Shown: positions 36,272 through 43,711 of the stretch, piece after piece | Layout: each line of letters starts with the position of its first letter | How positions within the stretch are numbered: the first letter of the stretch is position 1 | Origin: Planctomycetota bacterium | GTDB taxonomy: Bacteria; Planctomycetota; Planctomycetia; Gemmatales; Gemmataceae | Assembly (NCBI GenBank): GCA_029777335.1 | Contig: JAKOSN010000275.1 | Location: forward strand, 1-43,711 | Length of the DNA: 43,711 nucleotides | Direction: 5' to 3' | Notes under the pieces: generated by a model | Told to the model about the DNA's origin: nothing | The model's database searches: none | The model's input: only the letters and a program-made list of their open reading frames with translations | Position numbers and translations under genes: made by a program

Positions 36272-37960
36272 CTATTTCTTCTGGTAAACGATCTTGCCGC
36301 CCACGATCGTCAACACCACCTCGGTGCGGGCGATGTGGTCGCGCTCCTGCTCCGCGAGAAGATCGCGCGAGAGTACCACCAGGTCGGCCAGTTTGCCGGC
36401 CTCCAGCGAACCCCGACTTTTTTCGTGAAACCCGGCATACGCGGCACTCAGAGTGTAGGCCGTGATGGCCTCCTGAACCGTGATCTTTTGCTCGGGAAAC
36501 CACCCCTTCGGATTTTTGCTGTCGAGCGTGCGACGATGGACGGCCGCGTCGATCCCCAGGAGTGGACTGAGTGGGGCCACCGACCAGTCCGAGCCAAAGG
36601 CCAGCCGCGCCCCGGCATCGAGCAAGGAGCGACAGGCATACGAGGAGGCACAACGTTCGCGCCCGATGCGGCCCTCCGCCCAGCGGCCATCGTCGATGAT
36701 GTGATACGGCTGCATCGAGGGAATCACCCCAAGATCACGAAAGCGCCGATAATCCTGCGGGCGCAGATGCTGCGCATGTTCAATGCGAAAACGTCGCTCA
36801 CGCGGGCCATGGCGGCGAATTACTTCTTGAAAGATATCCAGTAACTCCGCATTGGCGCGATCGCCGATGGCGTGGACGGCGACCTGCAGCCCGGCCTGGT
36901 CCGCCGCCAGGATGTACTCCTGCAACTTCGCCAACGGAGTGACAAAGACGCCCGCGTTCTTCGGTTCATGTGCATACGGCCTGAACATCCGGGCGGTGCT
37001 CGATCCCAGGCTGCCATCGACAAACCCTTTCAGTCCGCCGAGCTGCACCCACTCCGTGCCGAGCCCCTGTTCAAGGCCGAGTTTGGCGAGGTCCTGCCAC
37101 GCTGCGAGGGGCCAGTAAAGATCGATGCGCAGACCGAGTTGCTCGGTCCGTGCCAGGTGTTGATAGAGACGGAGGAGTTCGCGTCGGGTGCCGGCAGCGC
37201 TGCCGTCCATGTCCTGCACGGTGGTCACGCCCAGGCGGTGTGCCTCGGTCAGCGCGGCGCGCACGCCCTCGGCAATCTCCTCCTTCGAGGGCGGAGGAAG
37301 GAGCGCTTCCACGCGGTCCATGGCATTGTCGCGCAGCACCCCGGTCGGTTCCTTGCTCCCTGGTTGACGATGGATCTCGCCTCCGGGAGGATCGGGAGTC
37401 GCGGCGGTGATTCGCGCCATTTGCAGAGCGCGCGTGTTGACGACCGCCATGTGGCCATCGTAGCGGCGCAAAAAGACCGGGCGATCCTTGCTCACATAAC
37501 GATCCAGCAGCGCTGCGGTGGGGAGCACCCCCTTGAAGGTGCGGTCATGATCCCAGTCGCCGCCAAGCAGCCAGCGATCCCGTGGGAGTTTCTGATCGAA
37601 GGCGCGCAGCCGACGGCCAAACTCCTCCTCGTCGGCGGCATCCTTGAGCGCCACCTGAGCCAGCCTCATTCCCGATCCGAGAAGGTGTACATGACAATCG
37701 TGAAAGCCGGGGAGCACCCGGCGCCCTTGCAGATCGATCTGCTTCGTCTGCGGCCCCGCGAGCGTTTGGATCTCCCTGTTTGTGCCGACCGCCAGGATGC
37801 GATCCCGCCAAAGAGCGATGGCCTCCGCTTCGGGTTGATGGTGAGCGACCGTCCAGATCTTGCCATGGTGCAGGATCAGGTCCGCTGGCACCGGCGGATG
37901 GGCGTGCAGCGATGCTCCAGGGAGCAGAATGGCCGCCATGACCAGAAGGGAAGCACGCAT
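36272..37960 (-). CDS. Exported amidohydrolase (YtcJ/amidohydrolase_3 type)
   Basis: The 562-residue protein has a signal peptide (SLLVMAAILLPGASLHAHPP). Family motifs are HDCHVHLLGSGMRL (His90, His92), GFVDGSLGSSTA, VHAIGDRANAELLD, RIEHAQHL and FGSDWSV, ending with GGKIVYQKK. This subgroup hydrolyses cyclic or linear C-N bonds; no member-specific substrate can be inferred. It is 18 bases downstream of the WD40 gene and 35 bases upstream of the FAD oxidoreductase, all on the minus strand, so one operon is likely. Confidence 0.92.
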   Translation of the reverse strand: MRASLLVMAAILLPGASLHAHPPVPADLILHHGKIWTVAHHQPEAEAIALWRDRILAVGTNREIQTLAGPQTKQIDLQGRRVLPGFHDCHVHLLGSGMRLAQVALKDAADEEEFGRRLRAFDQKLPRDRWLLGGDWDHDRTFKGVLPTAALLDRYVSKDRPVFLRRYDGHMAVVNTRALQMARITAATPDPPGGEIHRQPGSKEPTGVLRDNAMDRVEALLPPPSKEEIAEGVRAALTEAHRLGVTTVQDMDGSAAGTRRELLRLYQHLARTEQLGLRIDLYWPLAAWQDLAKLGLEQGLGTEWVQLGGLKGFVDGSLGSSTARMFRPYAHEPKNAGVFVTPLAKLQEYILAADQAGLQVAVHAIGDRANAELLDIFQEVIRRHGPRERRFRIEHAQHLRPQDYRRFRDLGVIPSMQPYHIIDDGRWAEGRIGRERCASSYACRSLLDAGARLAFGSDWSVAPLSPLLGIDAAVHRRTLDSKNPKGWFPEQKITVQEAITAYTLSAAYAGFHEKSRGSLEAGKLADLVVLSRDLLAEQERDHIARTEVVLTIVGGKIVYQKK

Positions 37961-37978
37961 CGCGGTTGATCTCCTTGT

Positions 37979-38956
37979 TCAGCGCTCCAGGTCCCAGATG
38001 ATCACGTCGCGGTGATCGCCCCCGACGGCAGCCGTCATGCCATCCGGGGCGAGGGCGAGCGCGTTGATACGCCCGAGTTGCCAGTCGTAGCGCTGACACT
38101 CCACCCGGGAAGCGACCTCCCAGAGACGAACGGTCGAATCCCAGCCTCCGGTGGCCAGCAACTGGCTATCGGGCGTGAAAGCAAGCGCACAGGTAAAGTG
38201 TTGATGCCCGCGCAGATGCCGGGGCGGCCTCTCGGGATTGTCCAGACTCCACAGTTTCACTTCGCGACCCGGAACGGCAGCGATCGTGCACCCATCGGGG
38301 CTGATCGTCAGTGCCCGGATGCCGATCGTCTCGTTCAGACGTATCCTTCGCCGCGCCGAGCCCACCTGCCACAGATCGACATGCCCGCTGCTGGTGCCTG
38401 TGACGAGCGTTTGCCCATCGGGAGTGAAGGCGAGCGACCAGATCGAATCGGAATCCGCAATGGGACCAGCCCAGCGCAACTGGGCCGGGGCGCTCCCAGG
38501 CTCCTCGGCGAAATACGGGGCGGGGTGTGCCGAGGGGCCGCGCCCAATCACGAGTTTGCTCTCCTCCATCCGCCAGAGATACAACCCCGCGCGCCGCCGT
38601 TCCGGCCCAAACGGCGAGAGTTCCACTCCCAACGCGAACCAGTTGCCGTCCGGACTGAAACTCACCCCCGTCAAACCTCGACAGTGCAGCACCCTGGTTT
38701 CCTGGACGATCGCGCCCCTGGCCACATCCCACAACCGCAGGCGATGATCCGAGCTGGCAATCGCCAGGGTGCGCCCCTCCGGAGACCACGCGAGCAGAGG
38801 GGCATAGCCGTTTTTCGGCAGGCGCGCACACTCCTCGCCGTGCACGACATCCCACAGGCGCACGGTCCCATCATCCGAACTGGACGCCAGCGTCTGGCCA
38901 TCGGGAGCATAGGCGAGTGCCTGCACGGCAGCAGTATGGCCCTGCAGAAAGAGCAT
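37979..38956 (-). CDS. WD40 repeat protein
   Basis: From ATG 38956 the protein has 325 residues. I see six or seven WD40-type repeats, for example HTAAVQALAYAPDGQTLASS, DDGTVRLWDV, GRTLAIASSDHRLRLWDV and TGGWDSTVRLWEV. It lacks an obvious signal peptide and is probably cytoplasmic. The frame opens upstream to 39037, but residues before the ATG do not fit the repeat. It is the first gene of the minus-strand cluster and divergent from the large lipoprotein gene. Beta-propellers act as protein-binding platforms; the partner is unknown. Confidence 0.87.
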   Translation of the reverse strand: MLFLQGHTAAVQALAYAPDGQTLASSSDDGTVRLWDVVHGEECARLPKNGYAPLLAWSPEGRTLAIASSDHRLRLWDVARGAIVQETRVLHCRGLTGVSFSPDGNWFALGVELSPFGPERRRAGLYLWRMEESKLVIGRGPSAHPAPYFAEEPGSAPAQLRWAGPIADSDSIWSLAFTPDGQTLVTGTSSGHVDLWQVGSARRRIRLNETIGIRALTISPDGCTIAAVPGREVKLWSLDNPERPPRHLRGHQHFTCALAFTPDSQLLATGGWDSTVRLWEVASRVECQRYDWQLGRINALALAPDGMTAAVGGDHRDVIIWDLER

Positions 38957-39191
38957 GGGAACCTCACGAACCCAGGGCAAAGGCGTTGCGTTGGCGCAGA
39001 AGGAGCAAACGGGGACGATGGCCCGAGGGCGGAGCACTTCCCCCGTTTGCCCGTTCTACGTGGTCCTCATCCTACCATCTGGCCGCAAAATCATGCTAAT
39101 GCTTTGCGACGGAATAACCGATACAGAGAGGAAGAAAGCCCAGAGTCTTTCCCGTCAGGATGGGCGCATTCGCTGGAAGGAGACCAGTCTG
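38957..39191. promoter_or_regulatory. Divergent intergenic region with two inverted repeats
   Basis: It separates the minus-strand WD40 gene and the plus-strand lipoprotein gene. Two dyads are present: GCAAACGGGG 39005-39014 with CCCCGTTTGC 39041-39050 (10 bp, 26-base spacer), and CGCAAA 39084-39089 with TTTGCG 39103-39108 (6 bp, 13-base spacer). Either could be a regulator site or form an RNA hairpin. No confident -35/-10 pair was found. Confidence 0.35.
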
Positions 39192-42095
39192 ATGGTCCGG
39201 TCATACTGGATAGGGACCCCCCTCGTAGCGCTGGCTCTATCGACAGGGTGCTGGGGTCAGCATCCCGCGTCGCCGCCCTCTCCTGCGACCAAGGGCGGAG
39301 AACGAATCATCACCCTGCAGGAAAAGGATCATGCAGCGCAGAAGTGCCGTTTGCTCAAGGCGTGGAAAACAGCCGAGGGCAAACAGGCCTATCAGCTGCA
39401 GGTTCTGGAAACAGGGGAGATGCTGACCGTTGTCGAAACCGAGGAGGGGTACCATCCCTCCGGCAACTCGAAGGTTCGTGCGGTCAGCACACGGATCTTC
39501 CACTGGGGGCAGAGCAAGACCCCGCCCACGGGCTGCCCGGTGCCGCCCGCGGAAGGCGTGGCCAGCAAATCGGTCGTCCCGGCGGTCGACAAGCACCCCA
39601 CCGGAACGCCGTCCCGTGCGACCCCCGTGAGTGCGCAGACGCCCACGCTCCCCGAGCCCGTGGTGATCAAGCCGCTGACGCCGAGCAAACCGCTGGCGCC
39701 GGTGGTTCCGCCGACCAGGCCGGAGACGGTCAAGAGCGTGACGGCTCCCACCACCTCGACACCGGCGAAACCCACCGCCTCGACCACGGCGAGCAAACCG
39801 AGCGTGACGGCGCCGAAGACTCCAACCGTTGCAAGCACAACGGTGACCGGGCCGAAGACTCCAACCGTCGCAAGCACTCCCTCGAAGGAGACAACCGCGA
39901 CGAAGAAGCCGGCCCAGCAACCGACGCAGCCTCTGGGGAAGGTGCATGGTCCCCAGTTTGGCGAAAAGGTGCAGCCGGTCGTCAAGTCGGCGACCCCGCA
40001 TCCGGCTCCCTCGACGCCGCTGGTGTTGCCGCTGACCAAGGATCCGGTTCCGCCCGGTGGCAAGGTCTGGCCCGCCGCGTTCAGCGGACAGGCTCCCCAT
40101 GTGATCAAGCAGGTGGAACCGAAACGGCAGACGGAACCGACCTCGTCCATCCCTGCCCCGCCTCGCTCGGCAACGCCCGCCACGGCGACCCGGCCGTCCG
40201 ATGCCCATCCTGGAACCACCCCCAGGACGATGGGGACGGTGGGGAAGGTGCCGGTCGAGCCGAAGACCGTTGCGACGAAGGACGTGGGCAAGACGCCGAC
40301 GATTCCCGCGAAGGAACCGGTCAAGACGCAGCCCGTGCCGACCACCAGCAAGGAAGAGGTGCCCACGCCGGTGACGGTGAAGAAACCGCGTCCGGTGGTT
40401 CCCTCCTCCACCGAACCGGCCCAGCCGACCGACTGGCGTCAGTCCTGGGGGAAGGTAGAGAGCAAGGCGGTGGAGCCCGTGGACAAGGATGCTCCGCCCC
40501 TGCCGGTGAAGCCGGTGGCCTTGCCCTATCCCAAGGAGCGCAAGGATGGCGATCCGCTGACCACCCCGGAGGCCTACACCAAGAAGGTGCATGACGTCGT
40601 TCCTTCGACGAAGAAACATCCGCGCTCGACCGACGGACGTTTCGCCCTGGACACCGTCCAGAAGCCGACCGCGCCCACCAAACCGGCTGACGGTCCGGTG
40701 CAGGCCACGTACAAGAAGGAGACCACGACGCTGCCGCCGGCGCCTCCGGGACCGATGCTGCCCCCGGCCCCGCCGGTCCCCGCTCCCACCCCGGTCAAGG
40801 TGGAAGAGAAGAAGCCTGTGTTGCCGCCGCCCGCGCCAGCCCCTGTCGTCACCCCGGCGAAGGTGGAAGAGAAAAAGCCCGTGCCGCCGCCCCCGGTGCC
40901 AACTCCGACCATCACTCCGGTGAAGGTCGAAGAAAAGAAGCCGACCGTTCCCGAACCAGTGCCCTCGGCCGCCCCGGTGCCTGGTCCGACCCCGCTCCTG
41001 ACCCCGGCCAGGGTCGAGGAGAAGAAGCCGGCGACTCCCCCGGCGCCCGTTATGCCAGTGGTGACTCCGTCCACGAGTTCCTCGGCCAAGCCGAGCACGA
41101 CGGGGCCGATCACCACCGTGTCGGAACACGTTGTGACCCCGACGCCGGTTCCGGGCGGGGCGCCGGTGGAAGTCTCCCCGGACGTGCCTCTGGGATCGGG
41201 GTCGGTGCTCGCCGCCGGCGAGGTGAAGTATGTCCCGGTGCCGATCGTGACGGTGCCGGACGTGAAAAAGGTGCCGCGCGGGCCGATGACGCCTCCGCCC
41301 GTGGCTCCTCAACCGAACCAGGCCTTCATGAACCCGGCGCGGGGCGGCATGGGTGGCGAGCGTGTCTCCAATGCCTTCACCACCCCGGCGCCCAGCCAAC
41401 CGCTTCCTCCGGACATGGGGAAGACCGGCCCGGGGATGAGCAACGCCTTCTCGGCACCGGATATGGGTGTGGTGCCGCAGCAGTTGCCAGGAATGCCAGG
41501 GCAGCAGCCCACCCCCGAGCAGATGGTGGCGATGCAGCAACAGATGGCGGCGATGCAACAGCACGCGGCGGCCATGCAGCAGGCGCAGGTGGTTCCGGGC
41601 CGTCCGATGCTGGTGCCGCAACCGATTCCAGGAATGGCGCAGGGACCGTACCAGGCTCCGGCCAGCCCAATGACTCAGGGTTACACCCCGGCCAGCTATC
41701 AGGCGGCGGGGATGGCGGCTCCGGGGATGAGCGGTGTGGCTCCCGCTCACTTCCAGGCTCCGGCGCAGGGACCGCTGACCGTGCCGCAGACCGTGGCGAT
41801 GCTCACTCAGTCCGATTATCCGTCGCAGCGAGAATGGGCGGCCGATCAACTGGGTGATCTCGATTGGCGCCAGAATCCGATCACGGTGCAATCGCTGCAG
41901 AATACCGCTCGCAGCGATCCGGCCCCGCTGGTCCGGGCTGCCTGTGTGCGAACCCTGGCGCGGATGCGAGCGAACTCCGCGCCGGTCCTGGCGACGATCC
42001 ATTCGCTCAAGAACGATCCCGATCCGCGGGTTCGTGATGCCGTGACCGAAGCCTTGGCAGTCTTGCAAGCGGGTACCCCTGGCATGGATCGCTAA
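39192..42095 (+). CDS. Large Pro/Thr/Lys-rich lipoprotein with C-terminal HEAT repeats
   Basis: The start is ATG 39192 with AAGGAG nine bases before it; a longer open frame to 38955 is upstream. The 967-residue product has a lipobox LALSTGC (Cys20). After a small folded-looking region (about 35-95, GEMLTVVETEEGYHP) it becomes a long disordered Pro/Thr/Lys/Val-rich chain to about 740. Four VEEKKP motifs begin at residues 537, 558, 579 and 608. A Met/Gln-rich stretch follows (about 760-820), and the last 110 residues hold HEAT-like helices (REWAADQLGDLDW, PLVRAACVRTLARM, PRVRDAVTEALAVL). A TonB-like spanning or scaffold function is conceivable but unproven. Antisense and shifted long ORFs here are composition artefacts. 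Confidence 0.82.
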   Translation: MVRSYWIGTPLVALALSTGCWGQHPASPPSPATKGGERIITLQEKDHAAQKCRLLKAWKTAEGKQAYQLQVLETGEMLTVVETEEGYHPSGNSKVRAVSTRIFHWGQSKTPPTGCPVPPAEGVASKSVVPAVDKHPTGTPSRATPVSAQTPTLPEPVVIKPLTPSKPLAPVVPPTRPETVKSVTAPTTSTPAKPTASTTASKPSVTAPKTPTVASTTVTGPKTPTVASTPSKETTATKKPAQQPTQPLGKVHGPQFGEKVQPVVKSATPHPAPSTPLVLPLTKDPVPPGGKVWPAAFSGQAPHVIKQVEPKRQTEPTSSIPAPPRSATPATATRPSDAHPGTTPRTMGTVGKVPVEPKTVATKDVGKTPTIPAKEPVKTQPVPTTSKEEVPTPVTVKKPRPVVPSSTEPAQPTDWRQSWGKVESKAVEPVDKDAPPLPVKPVALPYPKERKDGDPLTTPEAYTKKVHDVVPSTKKHPRSTDGRFALDTVQKPTAPTKPADGPVQATYKKETTTLPPAPPGPMLPPAPPVPAPTPVKVEEKKPVLPPPAPAPVVTPAKVEEKKPVPPPPVPTPTITPVKVEEKKPTVPEPVPSAAPVPGPTPLLTPARVEEKKPATPPAPVMPVVTPSTSSSAKPSTTGPITTVSEHVVTPTPVPGGAPVEVSPDVPLGSGSVLAAGEVKYVPVPIVTVPDVKKVPRGPMTPPPVAPQPNQAFMNPARGGMGGERVSNAFTTPAPSQPLPPDMGKTGPGMSNAFSAPDMGVVPQQLPGMPGQQPTPEQMVAMQQQMAAMQQHAAAMQQAQVVPGRPMLVPQPIPGMAQGPYQAPASPMTQGYTPASYQAAGMAAPGMSGVAPAHFQAPAQGPLTVPQTVAMLTQSDYPSQREWAADQLGDLDWRQNPITVQSLQNTARSDPAPLVRAACVRTLARMRANSAPVLATIHSLKNDPDPRVRDAVTEALAVLQAGTPGMDR
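39812..39877 (+). repeat. Imperfect direct repeat inside the lipoprotein gene
   Basis: A 27-base unit at 39812-39838 recurs at 39851-39877 with one mismatch, both encoding PKTPTVAST. The repeat start-to-start distance is 39 bases, 13 codons, so the frame is kept. Confidence 0.7.
40800..41030 (+). repeat. Four VEEKKP protein repeats
   Basis: Codons for VEEKKP begin at 40800, 40863, 40926 and 41013, with spacings of 21, 21 and 29 codons, separated by Pro-rich text. DNA is diverged between copies, so these are coding repeats rather than a recent duplication. Confidence 0.7.
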
Positions 42096-42118
42096 GGGAA
42101 CCGTAAGCCGTCTGCCAC

Positions 42119-42179
42119 GAGCGCGACGCGGGTGCGAAGGGGACTGGGTCCTTCCTCTTCATCACCACGCGTCGCGCTC
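42119..42179 (+). terminator. Hairpin after the lipoprotein gene
   Basis: The arms GAGCGCGACGCG 42119-42130 and CGCGTCGCGCTC 42168-42179 are perfectly complementary (12 bp), extended by GGTG/CACC after a one-base bulge. A short CTTTC follows. Placed 24 bases after the stop codon, it is a probable terminator. Confidence 0.6.
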
Positions 42180-42204
42180 GCTTTCGCGGCGTGACAACCC
42201 GACC

Positions 42205-42233
42205 TTGCCCGGTGCCTGCAAACCTGCTAGGAA
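42205..42233 (+). promoter_or_regulatory. Candidate promoter of fabI
   Basis: TTGCCC at 42205-42210, a 17-base spacer, and TAGGAA at 42228-42233 preceded by TGC. The -10 is poor, but the spacing and TGn element are right; it lies about 62 bases before the fabI start. Confidence 0.33.
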
Positions 42234-42294
42234 ACCCTTTGCGGGATGGAAGGGACGCTATTCTTCTGTGTCAGGTGCATTCAACGAGGCCACG

Positions 42295-43194
42295 ATGATT
42301 CCTCTCGACCTCAGCGGCAAGGTAGCACTCGTCACCGGCGTCGGTGACAACGAGAGCTTCGCCTGGTTTATTTCCAAGACCCTGCAGGCCGCCGGAGCGC
42401 GCCTGGTCTGGGCAGTCCACCCGCGCATGATTCGCATTGTCGAGGGGTTCCTCAGTAGCGACAAACCCGACGATGTGGAGAGTCGCAAACTCCCCTATGG
42501 CGATGGTTCCCTCACAGTGGATCGCGTCCTTCCCTGCGATGTCAGCTTCGACACCCTGGACGATGTCCCCGAGTCCACCCGCACCGATCGCCGTTATTCT
42601 CGGGTTCAGGAACAGTACGGCGACTACTCCATCACCGGACTGATGAACTCGCTCAAGGAGTCGCATGGCCACGTGGATTGTCTGATTCACAGCGTGGCCT
42701 TTGCACCGGAGATCAAAAGCAAACTCGTGGACACTACCCGCGCCGGCTACTGGACGGCGTTGAGCATCAGCGCCTATTCCCTCACGGGGCTGGTGCGGGC
42801 CGCCATGCCGTTAATGGAGAATCGACCCGGGGGCGCCGCCGTGGTGGGGTTAACCTATCTGGGCGGAGTGCGCGTGGTCCCGCACTATGGGGGAGGGATG
42901 TCCACCGCCAAGGCCGCTTTGGAGATCGATGCCAAGCAACTGGCCCACAACGTGGGGACACGTGGGGTGCGGGTCAACCTGATCTCTGCCGGCCCCTATG
43001 CCTCCCGCGCGGCGCGCGGGATTGGAGAGATCCAGGGGATGATCGACTACGCCGCCCAGCGCTCACCCATCCCACGCGGCATCACTCCCGAAGAGGTGGC
43101 CAACACCGTCGCCTTTCTGTGCAGCCCGCTCGCATCGGGGATCACCGCCGAGGTGATCTACGTCGATTGCGGCTATCACGCCATGGGCGTGTAA
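42295..43194 (+). CDS. fabI: Enoyl-[acyl-carrier-protein] reductase (NADH), plant/chlamydial type
   Basis: FabI reduces the enoyl-ACP double bond at the end of each fatty-acid elongation cycle. From ATG 42295 (GAGG six bases upstream) the protein has 299 residues. The glycine-rich GVGDNESFAW, IHSVAFAPEI and Tyr188/Tyr198/Lys206 (PHYGGGMSTAKAALE) are present. The Tyr-to-Lys spacing is eight, and the YGGGMS-AKAALE motif is that of plant and chlamydial reductases rather than E. coli (spacing seven). The C-terminus VDCGYHAMGV also matches the plant form. The longer frame to 42205 would overlap the candidate promoter and has no such similarity. An insert near 60-110 (KLPYGDGSLTVDRV, YGDYSITGL) is typical of this clade. 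Confidence 0.93.
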   Translation: MIPLDLSGKVALVTGVGDNESFAWFISKTLQAAGARLVWAVHPRMIRIVEGFLSSDKPDDVESRKLPYGDGSLTVDRVLPCDVSFDTLDDVPESTRTDRRYSRVQEQYGDYSITGLMNSLKESHGHVDCLIHSVAFAPEIKSKLVDTTRAGYWTALSISAYSLTGLVRAAMPLMENRPGGAAVVGLTYLGGVRVVPHYGGGMSTAKAALEIDAKQLAHNVGTRGVRVNLISAGPYASRAARGIGEIQGMIDYAAQRSPIPRGITPEEVANTVAFLCSPLASGITAEVIYVDCGYHAMGV

Positions 43195-43203
43195 CCACCT
43201 CCT

Positions 43204-43270
43204 GAGCGAACAAACCGCGATCAACACTATCTCCTGGGAGATAGTGTTGATCTCTCCAGACAGTTCGCTC
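43204..43270. terminator. Nested hairpin between convergent genes
   Basis: The inner arms 43219-43234 and 43237-43252 are a perfect 16-base inverted repeat with a two-base centre (the real loop is larger). The outer arms GAGCGAAC 43204-43211 and GTTCGCTC 43263-43270 pair again. It lies between the stops of fabI (43194) and the DUF1559 gene (43275) and could terminate both. No T-run is present on either side. Confidence 0.6.
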
Positions 43271-43274
43271 TCTT

Positions 43275-43711
43275 TCACAGGCGATCCCAGAGCGTATCAT
43301 CACTCCCCAGATCGAACAGCCCTTCGCGATCACGGAGTTGCGTGGCGGACGGCGGTTCCCACGAGGGCGGCGGGTTGCGCGTCCCCGGCGCCATGCTCTC
43401 CACATGACCGTCCAGAAAAAGCACATTTGCCGATCCTGAATGGCGCATATGAACCCCGGGATATTGCCCCGAGGGCGCTTCCAGCAATGGCACCTCGATC
43501 AACACCGGCGTGCCCGACGGCCACGGATCGATCCAGGTGCCCGCACTCTCGGCAAAGGCGATCGTCTGGCTGGTGCTGCTCACCTGCAGGATTTTCACTG
43601 GCGTCCACAGAGGCTGAAAGCTCGGCGGAGGATAACTGAGCGGAGCCAGGTAGTGATAGTTGTAGCCATACCCGCCCGTCCCGCCGGCATACTTCTGCTG
43701 GATCTTCCCCG
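43275..43711 (-). CDS. DUF1559 prepilin-like protein, C-terminal part
   Basis: The frame is open from the right edge and stops at 43275, so only the last 145 or so residues are visible and the N-terminus is missing. The visible part shows KIQQKYAGGTGGYGYNYHYL, SSTSQTIAFAESAG and MRHSGSANVLFLDGHVE. The last is the H-X9-DG signature (His, nine residues, Asp-Gly) of planctomycete DUF1559 proteins, which normally begin with a type IV prepilin N-terminus. They are highly expanded in planctomycetes; function is unknown. An in-frame GTG at 43598 starts only a fragment. Confidence 0.88.
   Translation of the reverse strand, partial: GKIQQKYAGGTGGYGYNYHYLAPLSYPPPSFQPLWTPVKILQVSSTSQTIAFAESAGTWIDPWPSGTPVLIEVPLLEAPSGQYPGVHMRHSGSANVLFLDGHVESMAPGTRNPPPSWEPPSATQLRDREGLFDLGSDDTLWDRL

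Noticed and set aside
34206..36287. 693-codon plus-strand frame
   Set aside because: Shadow of the FAD oxidoreductase; the translation is Arg/His-rich with no recognisable motif.
36237..36653. N-terminal extension of the FAD oxidoreductase
   Set aside because: It overlaps the amidohydrolase gene in another frame, and the signal peptide begins at 36236.
39237..42068. 943-codon open frame antisense to the lipoprotein gene, and an 860-codon plus-strand frame at 38012-40594
   Set aside because: Both are Arg/His/Gly- or Ser/Pro-rich artefacts of the high-GC low-complexity lipoprotein sequence, with no domain, signal or Shine-Dalgarno.
1..43711. tRNA, rRNA, CRISPR, insertion sequence, prophage, toxin-antitoxin or defence genes
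   Set aside because: None recognised on reading through both strands; no array-like repeats, transposase or integrase motifs.

Overview
The window looks like chromosomal DNA of a GC-rich planctomycete, probably of the Gemmata lineage. The evidence is a set of families that are largely or typically planctomycetal: a TIGR02996 'repeat-companion' protein, a BIG2/DUF1549/DUF1553 cytochrome-like protein, a c-type cytochrome fused to WD40 repeats, a DUF1559 H-X9-DG pilin-like protein at the right edge, a stand-alone WD40 protein, and an enoyl-ACP reductase of the plant/chlamydial type, which fits the PVC group. The lineage call is inference; no 16S rRNA or tRNA gene was found.

Layout. 1-13.2 kb is mostly minus strand: a tandem alpha/beta hydrolase cut by the left edge, a plus-strand outer-membrane barrel, a COG3618 lactonase-like amidohydrolase overlapping carB by 4 bp, a DUF5684/DUF2752 membrane pair, a membrane-anchored cysteine phosphatase, an FHA-GAF-AAA+ sigma-54 activator and an unrecognised membrane protein. 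13.3-27.0 kb is plus strand and mostly housekeeping: a lipoprotein cyclophilin, the SRP RNA, dnaX, ybaB, recR, rpoN, an acyl-CoA carboxylase beta subunit, a flippase-like protein, speA, pyrD and a D-xylonate dehydratase-type IlvD/Edd enzyme. 27.0-39.0 kb is an unbroken minus-strand run of secreted or catabolic genes: a TIGR02996 protein, a mandelate racemase homologue, a WD40-cytochrome, the DUF1549/DUF1553 protein, an FAD oxidoreductase with a golvesin-like C-terminus, an amidohydrolase and a WD40 protein. 39.2-43.7 kb holds a 967-residue Pro/Thr/Lys-rich lipoprotein with C-terminal HEAT repeats, fabI, and the 3' part of a DUF1559 gene.

How the genes may work together. The SRP RNA-dnaX-ybaB-recR block is a classical conserved linkage for replication, repair and protein targeting. 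rpoN shares the window with a sigma-54 activator that has FHA and GAF sensors and no receiver domain. carB and pyrD both serve pyrimidine synthesis, but neither carA nor pyrK is nearby. The COG3618 enzyme, the xylonate dehydratase, the mandelate racemase homologue and the amidohydrolase would fit sugar-acid or aromatic-acid turnover, but no substrate can be read from sequence.

The strongest observations for follow-up are: (1) a run of nine A's in dnaX with both shifted frames closing within 20 bases, predicting a tau/gamma pair; (2) the minus-strand oxidoreductase/cytochrome/amidohydrolase cluster; (3) a tandem hydrolase whose first module has Val where the nucleophile Ser should be; (4) the large low-complexity lipoprotein. 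I found no CRISPR array, insertion sequence, prophage or recognisable defence system.
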